From Lentisphaeria bacterium (GTDB lineage: Bacteria; Verrucomicrobiota; Lentisphaeria; Victivallales; UBA1829), in the NCBI GenBank assembly GCA_017455665.1, contig JAFSZN010000047.1:1-36593 (forward strand): a stretch of 36,593 nucleotides of DNA, given 5' to 3'. The first letter of the stretch is position 1; each line of letters begins with the position of its first letter. Of the stretch, positions 9,663-17,524 are shown in pieces. Below the pieces are notes generated by a model that saw only the letters and a list, made by a program, of their open reading frames with translations, was not told the DNA's origin and searched no databases. The translations under genes and the position numbers were made by a program.

Positions 9663-10271
9663 ATGGGCGTGCCGGAAATGCCGCGCGAAGCGCAATGCAC
9701 GGGGGACAGCATGCGGGGGGCATTCGTACCCGGGGAGACGCTTTTCCTCGCGGAAACGCCCTTTGAAACGCTCAGAAAAGGGGATGTGGTCGCGATCTTC
9801 GGCCGTACTCCGTATTATGTGCACCGCATCGTCGAAAAAAACGCGGACTGCGCCGTCACGATGGGCGATAACAACGACCGCCCGGACACGATGAAACTGA
9901 CGCCGGACAGCCGGTTCCAGCTGGTTGTGCGTGCGCGCGGGCTGGACGGGACCGAGCGGCAAGTCCCCGGCGGCGATGCCGGGATGGAGCAGTTCCGCCG
10001 CCGGCAGCGCAGACGGAGATTCCTGCGGTTCGCCGGGGCATTGCTTCGCCCGTTCAAACCGTTAAAATTTCTGCGGATCCCGGCGAACACCGAAACGAGA
10101 TTCCGCGACGGCACGGTGCAGTGGAGCTGCGGGAGGATCCCGGTCGCCGCCCGCACGCCTTCGGGCAGGATCCGGTATCTGCACTGGTCGAAACGCCTTT
10201 TCTTCCGGATCCCCGCCCGGGACTTGAATCCCGAGGACGCCGTCGGCAGGTGGAGCGGGGGCGGATCATAA
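9663..10271 (+). CDS. S24/S26-family signal-peptidase-like protein, soluble
   Basis: 202 residues, preceded by a good ribosome site (GGAGGAG, 9647-9653) and 6 bp after the PqqD-like gene. The N-terminus carries TGDSMRG with the nucleophile S16. It then has a 'kGDVVAI' strand, YYVHRIVE with H54 and the M-GDNND box around residues 67-72. This is the S26 signal-peptidase fold, but the general base is His as in the SipW/endoplasmic-reticulum branch rather than the Lys of bacterial LepB. The usual N-terminal membrane anchor is missing. The C-terminal 90 residues are Arg-rich with no clear domain. In this context it may cleave the leader of the modified peptide or act on the giant surface protein; both are inference. 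It is the last gene of the cassette. Confidence 0.8.
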   Translation: MGVPEMPREAQCTGDSMRGAFVPGETLFLAETPFETLRKGDVVAIFGRTPYYVHRIVEKNADCAVTMGDNNDRPDTMKLTPDSRFQLVVRARGLDGTERQVPGGDAGMEQFRRRQRRRRFLRFAGALLRPFKPLKFLRIPANTETRFRDGTVQWSCGRIPVAARTPSGRIRYLHWSKRLFFRIPARDLNPEDAVGRWSGGGS

Positions 10272-10413
10272 TCGTCCGCTGCGGCGGCCGATCCCCGGTT
10301 TTTCATATTCCCGAATGCGGTTTCCCCCGGCGAAACTTGTACAGCAAACATGTACACGTCGAGGAAAAACGCGATTCCGCCGGGAAAAGTGTCATTCCGT
10401 GTCTTTTTCCGTA
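10272..10413. other. Non-coding spacer with paired TGTACA palindromes
   Basis: No supported gene is visible. Two copies of the palindrome TGTACA sit at 10338-10343 and 10351-10356, 13 bp apart start to start. This is a spacing compatible with a dimeric regulator binding one face of the helix. They end about 58 bp before the -35 box of the promoter at 10414. No regulator can be named. Confidence 0.35.
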
Positions 10414-10441
10414 TTGAAGCGCCCCGGAAACGTGCTATATT
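10414..10441 (+). promoter_or_regulatory. Sigma-70-type promoter for structured RNA candidate
   Basis: TTGAAG (10414-10419), a 16-bp spacer and TATATT (10436-10441). Predicted transcription starts near 10448, exactly at the base of the first hairpin of the RNA candidate. No protein-coding gene follows on this strand for about 4 kb. Confidence 0.65.
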
Positions 10442-10447
10442 GGATTC

Positions 10448-10709
10448 CGGGACAGGATTCCGGCCGGTGCGAACGCATCCCGGTCCCGTCTTTGGCATAA
10501 GCGCGGCGGACGAAGTTCAGAAACGAGGGGGCTTCTTCCGCCGGCGGCGGTCAGACGCCGCTGTGCGTCCCGTGCTTGTGCGCCGTCGGCATCCGGGCCG
10601 AAGTTGAGGGGCCGGGTCCCACGTCATGGGGAATGGCGGGGATTCGGAATCGACCCGGTGCGGGGAGGGAGACGGCGCACCGCGGGATGAACCGCTTATG
10701 CCTTTTTTT
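10448..10709 (+). ncRNA. Candidate structured non-coding RNA, about 260 nt
   Basis: Directly after a good promoter lies a hairpin (10449-10487: GGGAC/GTCCC enclosing CCGGTGCG-AA-CGCA). A perfect 10-bp long-range helix then pairs GGCATAAGCG (10494-10503) with CGCTTATGCC (10693-10702) and encloses about 190 nt. Inside it are GGCGGA-c-GAAG pairing CTTC-t-TCCGCC (10505-10542), GCGGCG/CGCCGC (10544-10561) and CGGTGCG/CGCACCG (10656-10682). A run of seven T (10703-10709) follows the closing helix at once, as in an intrinsic terminator. No open frame with codon bias lies inside. I do not recognise tmRNA, RNase P or SRP signatures. A divergent 6S RNA is the main known alternative, although a multibranched fold is atypical for it. 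The evidence is base-pairing read by eye, not a covariance search. Confidence 0.55.
10693..10709 (+). terminator. Closing helix arm plus T7 tract
   Basis: The 3' arm of the 10-bp closing helix of the RNA candidate is followed immediately by seven T. A local alternative hairpin (GCGG/CCGC, 10683-10695) could also drive termination. Confidence 0.5.
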
Positions 10710-10714
10710 CAGGT

Positions 10715-10873
10715 CATCTCAATTTGTAACGTCCGGCGGCTTTTCGCATCCGTGCGAAGTCCGACTGGAAAGATTTTCGGTGGTTACGTTTTCAGGCAGC
10801 CACACTTCAAATCTTTCTGCATCGTCTTTTTGCCCGTCTGCTGAAAATCCATCCGCCCGGACAAATTGAGATG
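10715..10873. repeat. 159-nt element bounded by perfect 13-bp inverted repeats
   Basis: CATCTCAATTTGT (10715-10727) is the exact reverse complement of ACAAATTGAGATG (10861-10873). GGCGG (10735-10739) pairs CCGCC (10853-10857) just inside. Nested within are TTCGCA-TCCG-TGCGAA (10743-10758), which has a UNCG-type loop, and GAAAGATTT (10768-10776) pairing AAATCTTTC (10809-10817). The element starts 5 bp after the terminator of the RNA candidate and ends 17 bp from the stop of the panE-like gene, so it could also be the 3' untranslated region of that gene. It may be a second structured RNA or a small non-autonomous mobile element; no clear target-site duplication is visible. Confidence 0.5.
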
Positions 10874-10889
10874 CCCCCCTGTTATTACT

Positions 10890-11819
10890 CTACTCTCCCG
10901 AGCAGGAGTCCTCGACGGCGTGGACGAGCTGGACGAGCAGGGCGTTCACGGGCACATGGATGCCGTGTTTGCGCGCGAGCGAGACGACCGAGCCGTTGAT
11001 GAAGTCGATCTCGGTGCGGCGTTTGTGGATGCGGTCCTGGAACATGGAGGAACACCCGGTGCGCGTGAGGACGCAGATCTTGTGCACGAGCTCCAGGATC
11101 TCCTCGCGGTCGAAGTCGATCCCGTCCGCCTTCGCCACGGTCAGCCCCTCGTCGACGATCTGGCGCACGATGTCCCAGCTCGGGCGGTTGGACTGGATGA
11201 ACCCGTTTTTGACCTCGAGCAGCATCGTGAGCGGGTTGATGGACATGTTCACGAGCAGCTTGCGCCAGATGAGCACGCGGACGTCGTTCGACACGGAGAT
11301 GTCGAGGCCGCTTTCGGCGAAGATCGAGCGGATCAGCTCCACGTGCGGCGAATCCTTGCTGAACGCGCCGATGATGGTCTTGCCGTCCGCCGCGTGCAGG
11401 AACCGTCCGCTGCCGAGCAGCGTGCTGTTGTGGTTCGAGGTGCCGATCACGATGCGGTCGAGCGGCACGAACTTCACGATCTCGAGGTAGTTCCCCATGC
11501 CGTTCTGAAGCGAGACCACGACCGTTTTCGGGCCGATGAGCGACCGGTTCGCCTTCAGCGCGGCGTACGTCTGGTGCGCCTTCACGAAGATGAGCAGGAT
11601 GTCGACCGGCTCGCTGCGGCCGCGCCCGCTGACTTTCGCCGGGACGCTGAACGGGACCTCCTCGTCGTTCTCGATCATCATGAGGCCGTTTTTGTTGATC
11701 TCGTCGACTTTCGCGGCGCGGTGGTCGAACAGCGTGAGGTTGATGTTCGGATTCTTGCAGAGGTAGGAGGCATAGAGACAGCCCATGGCTCCTGCTCCGA
11801 GGATGACAGTGTTCAGCAT
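10890..11819 (-). CDS. panE: 2-dehydropantoate 2-reductase family protein (KPR/ApbA)
   Basis: 309 residues from the ATG at 11819, chosen because the Rossmann motif GAGAMG begins seven residues later and a GAAAGG ribosome site lies just upstream; a longer in-frame extension is possible but not needed. The protein has an N-terminal NAD(P)-binding fold (GxGAMG, then the 'vvsLQNGMGN' strand typical of the family). The C-terminal all-helical ApbA domain includes the W.K...N.sinplt element and a conserved Glu/Asp-rich tail. The classical reaction is NADPH-dependent reduction of 2-dehydropantoate to pantoate for coenzyme A synthesis. The family also contains reductases of other 2-oxo acids, so the substrate is not certain. 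It stands alone with its own promoter. Confidence 0.85.
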   Translation of the reverse strand: MLNTVILGAGAMGCLYASYLCKNPNINLTLFDHRAAKVDEINKNGLMMIENDEEVPFSVPAKVSGRGRSEPVDILLIFVKAHQTYAALKANRSLIGPKTVVVSLQNGMGNYLEIVKFVPLDRIVIGTSNHNSTLLGSGRFLHAADGKTIIGAFSKDSPHVELIRSIFAESGLDISVSNDVRVLIWRKLLVNMSINPLTMLLEVKNGFIQSNRPSWDIVRQIVDEGLTVAKADGIDFDREEILELVHKICVLTRTGCSSMFQDRIHKRRTEIDFINGSVVSLARKHGIHVPVNALLVQLVHAVEDSCSGE

Positions 11820-11863
11820 GGTCGGCCTTTCGCGGGTGGGTGATGGAAAACTAGTTACAGAAT

Positions 11864-11892
11864 AATGTAGCACAAAACAGACGGTTCGTCAA
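11864..11892 (-). promoter_or_regulatory. Promoter of the panE-like gene
   Basis: On the minus strand: TTGACG (11892-11887), a 17-bp spacer and TACATT (11869-11864), about 45 bp before the ATG at 11819. Confidence 0.7.
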
Positions 11893-11921
11893 GTTTTCGT
11901 GCGAAAATGTGCGACGGATGA

Positions 11922-12557
11922 TCAGCGGGGAACCTGTGCGAGAACGATCCCCTGCGTCAGCAGGATCGCCCGGTTCAGGCGCTTCGCGATCACCTCGCCG
12001 TGTTCGACGCAGAGGCGGACGGCGTCCTCAAGCTGAATCGGGCGCTCGTCGGGAAAACGCCACAGACCGAGCGCTTCCGCCGCGCGGCGGATGAGGCGGT
12101 AGGTGAACGTGGGCACGGGGAACGTGATGAGGACCAGTCCGCCGGGCCTGGCAAGCTCGAAATGCCGCCGGATCGCAATCCTCGTCTGTTCCTCGGAGAA
12201 ATGCTCCACCAGCCCGGCGCTGAACACGAGGTCGGTGGGCTCGAACGTGGCGGGGTCGAGCGTGAGGATGTCGGCGCAGAGCGCCTCCGTCTCCGGTCCG
12301 GGATGTTTCATCCGGAACAGCTCCGTGCCGCGCGGATTGCTGTCTACGACGGTATAATGACAGACATGCAGATGCTGTGTGAGCGTGTCGCAGAACGCGC
12401 TGTTGCCGCCGCCGAGCTCGATGACCGTGCCGCCCTCCGGGAATCCCGCCTTTCCGAGCATCTTCGCGAGGACGCGCCCGGTGATGCGCCGCGTGAGGTG
12501 CGCGGTGACGAACGGCCTTTCGTAGTAGCGGGTCCAGTCTGTGGCGGTGTCCGGCAT
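11922..12557 (-). CDS. Class I SAM-dependent methyltransferase
   Basis: 211 residues. Motif I of the Rossmann-like methyltransferase fold is V-I-E-L-G-G-G-N-S near residue 45. It is followed by the acidic end of strand 2 (VVDSNPRG) and by the motif 'dLVFSAGLVEHF' typical of Methyltransf_11/25-type enzymes. The C-terminal half (LARPGGLVLITFPVPT) fits the family. The substrate cannot be told; the 'GLVEHF' form is common in enzymes acting on small molecules or lipids/quinones. It lies 36 bp downstream of tgt on the same strand and is probably the last gene of that operon. The ribosome site is weak. Confidence 0.8.
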   Translation of the reverse strand: MPDTATDWTRYYERPFVTAHLTRRITGRVLAKMLGKAGFPEGGTVIELGGGNSAFCDTLTQHLHVCHYTVVDSNPRGTELFRMKHPGPETEALCADILTLDPATFEPTDLVFSAGLVEHFSEEQTRIAIRRHFELARPGGLVLITFPVPTFTYRLIRRAAEALGLWRFPDERPIQLEDAVRLCVEHGEVIAKRLNRAILLTQGIVLAQVPR

Positions 12558-12593
12558 GGCGTTTTCGAGGCGGCGCTTGCTTCGCTTGCTCGG

Positions 12594-14273
<1,680 letters not shown>

Positions 14274-14293
14274 TCAAAAAAAGTACGCCCCAT

Positions 14294-14322
14294 AATATAG
14301 CATTCGGGCGGGCGGAATACAA
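14294..14322 (-). promoter_or_regulatory. Promoter of the DJ-1-like/tgt operon
   Basis: On the minus strand: TTGTAT (14322-14317), a 17-bp spacer and TATATT (14299-14294), about 45 bp before the ATG at 14248. It is divergent from the xerC promoter in the same 156-bp gap. Confidence 0.7.
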
Positions 14323-14344
14323 TCATGTTTTTTCATCTTTCCGC

Positions 14345-14373
14345 TTGCATATTCGCCTGAATACGGGTAAATT
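14345..14373 (+). promoter_or_regulatory. Promoter of the xerC-like operon
   Basis: TTGCAT (14345-14350), a 17-bp spacer and TAAATT (14368-14373), about 31 bp before the ATG at 14405. An AGAGG ribosome site is at 14393-14397. Confidence 0.65.
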
Positions 14374-14404
14374 ATCTTGATGTTTTAATTTCAGAGGCTG
14401 GATC

Positions 14405-15367
14405 ATGACCGAAACGATTCACGACGACGGACTCCGGGGCTTCCTGTCCTACCTGGCGGCGGAGCGCAACGCGTCCGAACACACCTGCTCGTCCTATGCG
14501 CTGGACATCCGGCAATGCGCGCAGATCTGCCTGAAAGCCGACCCGTTCGAAGGGACGGCGGACTGGGCGGCGCTGAGCGTGTACGACGCGCGGGATTTCG
14601 TGGCGTCGCTGAGCACGGACGACCTGGCGCGCAGCTCCATCATGCGGAAACTCTCCGCCATGCGGTCGTTCTACCGTTACCTGATCCGCGAGAACCGCGC
14701 GACCTCGAATCCGTTCATCGGCCAGGCGTCCCCGCGCCGTCCGAAGCTCCTCCCGAAATACATGACCGTGGACGAGGTCGGACGCCTCCTCTCCGCGCCG
14801 CAGGCGGTCTGGGCGGACCACGCGGAACTCGGCCTCGCGAAAACGCCCGAAGCCGCCGCGTTCGCCGCCGCGCGCGACGCCGCCGTGCTCGAGGTGATCT
14901 ACTCCGGCGGGCTCCGAATCAGCGAGGCGCTCGGGCTGAACTTCGGCGACGTCGACGCGTTTTCCGGCGTGATGAAGATACGCGGCAAAGGCAAGAAGGA
15001 ACGCCTCTGCGCCCTCGGCGGACCCGCTCAGCGCGCGCTCCGCGCCTACCTCAAGCAGCGCCGCACGATCTCGTCCGACCAGTCTCCGAAGGCCGCGATC
15101 TTCCTGAACCAGCTCGGCGGACGCCTCACCGCGCGCTCGTTCCAGCGGTTTTTCAAGCTCTACCTCGCGCAGGCGGGGCTTCCGCCCGACCTGACCCCCC
15201 ACAAGCTCCGCCATTCGTTCGCGACGCATCTGCTGGACGCCGGCGCGGACCTGCGGAGCGTTCAGGCTCTGCTCGGACACGAGAACCTCAGCACCACGCA
15301 GATTTACACGCACGTCAGCACGGAACACATGAAGAGGATCTATGAAAAAGCACACCCCCACGCCTGA
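14405..15367 (+). CDS. xerC: XerC/XerD-type tyrosine recombinase
   Basis: 320 residues, with an N-terminal SAM-like core-binding domain (about 1-110) and a C-terminal catalytic domain. The catalytic set is complete: R171 in GGLRISE, Lys in GKGKKER, H266/R269 in HKLRHSF, H292 in LGHENLS and the nucleophile Y301 in QIYTHV. This is the chromosome-dimer-resolution type rather than a phage integrase: no genomic-island features surround it, and the LGHENLSTTQIYTHV signature is typical of Xer. The choice between XerC and XerD is not certain. Its 3' end overlaps the next gene by 26 bp. It is the first gene of a four-gene operon. Confidence 0.9.
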   Translation: MTETIHDDGLRGFLSYLAAERNASEHTCSSYALDIRQCAQICLKADPFEGTADWAALSVYDARDFVASLSTDDLARSSIMRKLSAMRSFYRYLIRENRATSNPFIGQASPRRPKLLPKYMTVDEVGRLLSAPQAVWADHAELGLAKTPEAAAFAAARDAAVLEVIYSGGLRISEALGLNFGDVDAFSGVMKIRGKGKKERLCALGGPAQRALRAYLKQRRTISSDQSPKAAIFLNQLGGRLTARSFQRFFKLYLAQAGLPPDLTPHKLRHSFATHLLDAGADLRSVQALLGHENLSTTQIYTHVSTEHMKRIYEKAHPHA

Positions 15368-17267
15368 TCCCGCCGGTGTTCCCGCCGGAAAGAATCCTTC
15401 TGTTCCTGCCGATTTGCCTAAGCCCGGGAAGCTGTGGCGTCTTCTGGAGCTCTTCGCCTGCCTGCTGACCGTGCTTATGCCGGTCAAGTTCGCGTCGTTC
15501 GTGAGCGCGCCCGAGGGCGGCGCGCTGTACTGGGGCGATCCGCTTTCCCTGGTCTTCATCGCGTGGCCGCTTCCTGTTTTCATGATAGCGGCAGGCGTGC
15601 TGCTCTTCCTGACTCTCCTGGCCGCGATGTTCCGCAGGGATCTTACGTTGTGCCGGCCGCTCATGAAATACGGCTTGTTCTGGATCGTTCTTAGCGGCGT
15701 GAGTATCCTCGGCTTCGTAAATGCCTCGTGCATGGGGTATCCGCCGCAGATGATCGCCCACACCCTGTCGCTGGCGGCTTATGCGATGTCGCTGGCGATT
15801 CTTCTGTCCGTCCGCAGGGCTTTCGCAAAAGCGCTGACCGGATCGCTGGCCCTCGGCGGCGTGCTGTCGCTCTGCTCCGGCATGTACCAGTACTGGTACG
15901 GATTCGAGGCGCTGCGCGAACATGTCCAGGCGCGCACGGCGGCGGGCGGACGCGAGATCGCCGACGGGATGGCGGTCCGCATTCAGGAGGGGCGCGTCCA
16001 GGCGGACTTCAACTCCTGCAATGTCTACGGCGCGTACCTCGCCGCGCTTCTGCCGTTCCTCACGGTTCTGTTCTGGCGGTTCGGCAACGAACTTGTTTCG
16101 CCGCCGAAGCTCTCGCGGCGCCTGTTCGGCGGCCTCGCGTTCGCCGTGACGCTCTTCCTGCTCGTGAAGACGGACAGCCGCGGCGCGGTGTTCTCCCTGC
16201 TCGCCGCGGGCGCTGCCGTGTTCTTCTTCTCCCGTCTGCCGCGCAAATGGAAGCTCGCCGGGGCGGGGCTTCTGGCGCTCGGCGTCGCCGGGCTTGCCGC
16301 CATGATCTGGCTCGGACGCGGAGCCCTGTCGATGTATGTGCGATTCGATTACGTCCAGGCGGCGGCGCGGATGATGTTCGAGCACCCGCTGACGGGCACC
16401 GGCTGGGGCGATTTCCTGCACGATTATCCGATCCTCCGCCTGTGGCGCGACAAGGAGGCGCCGCACTCTCCGCACAACATGGTGATGCTGTTCGGCTCGC
16501 AGTGCGGCATCGCGGGCTTCCTCGCGGCGCTCGCCGTGCTGGCTTACCCAGTCGTCGAGGCATGCCGTCAGATCCGCCGGACGAACTGGCGCGACCTGAA
16601 GGACGTTTTCGCGCTCGTCCCTGCGTTTTCCTGCCTCGTCCTCTCCGCCGGGACCCTGGTCGACATCGGGTTCGAGACGACCGCGTACGCAGGCGTCCTG
16701 ATCGCGTTCGCCCTGCTCACGCTGAACCGGGACGCACCTGCTGAACAGGTCGTCCGCGGCAGACATTTTTCCCCCCGGATCGTGGCGTTTGTCCTGATCC
16801 CGTTTGCGGTGGTGGTGTCCGAGTACTCATTGCGCGTGTACCGAGCGGAAAAGGCTTTCTCCGTGCTCCTCAGCGAACTCAATCCCGAGTATTCGTTTGA
16901 ACACCAGGGCGATCCGCTCTATGTGCCGTCATATGACCGCGTAAAATCTTTGCTTTTTAAAGCGAGATTTGCCACCCACGGATCGCCGTTCCACTGGAAT
17001 GCCGCCGCGGACTACATGTTCGCGACCGGGCACACAGACGAGGCTCTGGAATATATGGGCAGAACGATCGAACTCGATCCGCTTCAATCGTCGCACTACG
17101 TCAAACGCGCCCGCATGCTGTACTGGCTGGCGGGCATGAACGTCACCGACGAGGTGCGCCGCGACCTCGAAACCGCGCGGCGTCTCGCCCCGAAAAACCC
17201 CGAACTTGACCGGCCCGACGCGGACATCTGCCGCGCGGCCTTTACCCCGAAGGAACCACGACCATGA
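15342..17267 (+). CDS. O-antigen ligase/Wzy-like membrane protein with TPR-like tail
   Basis: 641 residues. An AAGAGG ribosome site (15332-15336) lies inside the end of xerC, and the start overlaps that gene by 26 bp. There are roughly ten or more hydrophobic segments. A large loop contains 'RVQADFNSCNVYGAYLA', TDSRGA follows a membrane helix, and APHSPHNMVM lies in the second loop. This arrangement is characteristic of the Wzy_C/O-antigen-ligase superfamily. After residue 500 a soluble tail has a helix pair (GHTDEALEYMGRTIELDP) that looks like a tetratricopeptide repeat. Family members polymerise or ligate undecaprenyl-linked glycans, or glycosylate proteins, on the outer face of the inner membrane. 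The substrate is unknown and no other glycan genes are adjacent. Confidence 0.8.
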   Translation: MKKHTPTPDPAGVPAGKNPSVPADLPKPGKLWRLLELFACLLTVLMPVKFASFVSAPEGGALYWGDPLSLVFIAWPLPVFMIAAGVLLFLTLLAAMFRRDLTLCRPLMKYGLFWIVLSGVSILGFVNASCMGYPPQMIAHTLSLAAYAMSLAILLSVRRAFAKALTGSLALGGVLSLCSGMYQYWYGFEALREHVQARTAAGGREIADGMAVRIQEGRVQADFNSCNVYGAYLAALLPFLTVLFWRFGNELVSPPKLSRRLFGGLAFAVTLFLLVKTDSRGAVFSLLAAGAAVFFFSRLPRKWKLAGAGLLALGVAGLAAMIWLGRGALSMYVRFDYVQAAARMMFEHPLTGTGWGDFLHDYPILRLWRDKEAPHSPHNMVMLFGSQCGIAGFLAALAVLAYPVVEACRQIRRTNWRDLKDVFALVPAFSCLVLSAGTLVDIGFETTAYAGVLIAFALLTLNRDAPAEQVVRGRHFSPRIVAFVLIPFAVVVSEYSLRVYRAEKAFSVLLSELNPEYSFEHQGDPLYVPSYDRVKSLLFKARFATHGSPFHWNAAADYMFATGHTDEALEYMGRTIELDPLQSSHYVKRARMLYWLAGMNVTDEVRRDLETARRLAPKNPELDRPDADICRAAFTPKEPRP

Positions 17268-17524
17268 AAAGCGCCTGGGAACTCGCACTCGAACGCAGCG
17301 GCGGAGCCCTGCAGGAACTCTCCCCCGAAAAGAAAGAAAAGATCGCCGAGCTGGAACGCGCCGCGCAGGCGAAGATCGCCGCCGCGAAGATCACGGCGGA
17401 ACACAAGCTCGCCTCCATGACCGACCCGGATGAGATCGACCAGCTGAAGGAAGGGCTCGTCAACGAGATCCGTTCCATCGAGGAATCGCTCGCCCGGAAA
17501 AAAGAGGCGGTGCGCGCCGAATGA
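17264..17524 (+). CDS. Small charged coiled-coil protein, unknown
   Basis: 86 residues. The start overlaps the upstream stop (ATGA at 17264) and the stop overlaps the next start (17521), so it is embedded in the operon. Nearly the whole chain is predicted helical and rich in Glu, Lys and Ala (for example ELSPEKKEKIAELERAAQAK), consistent with a coiled coil. No signal peptide or membrane segment is seen. I recognise no family; an adaptor or stabilising role for a neighbour is possible but unsupported. Confidence 0.75.
   Translation: MKSAWELALERSGGALQELSPEKKEKIAELERAAQAKIAAAKITAEHKLASMTDPDEIDQLKEGLVNEIRSIEESLARKKEAVRAE

Noticed and set aside
8349..10271. Complete lasso-peptide gene cluster
   Set aside because: Leader motif, RRE and HPrK-like kinase fit, but no B2-type transglutaminase-like protease and no asparagine-synthetase-like cyclase are present in the window.
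10576..10869. Small open frames in the 10272-10889 gap
   Set aside because: They start at GTG/ATG without ribosome sites, overlap one another and the paired RNA stems, and show no codon bias or family match.
10448..10873. tmRNA, RNase P RNA or SRP RNA
   Set aside because: No tRNA-like T arm with an ALAA-type tag frame, no GAGGAAAGTCC or ACAGAAACC core, no GGAAGGAAGCAG SRP loop could be found.
10715..10873. Integron attC site
   Set aside because: The arms lack the RYYYAAC/GTTRRRY core sites and no integron integrase or cassette array is present; the recombinase at 14405 is Xer-like.
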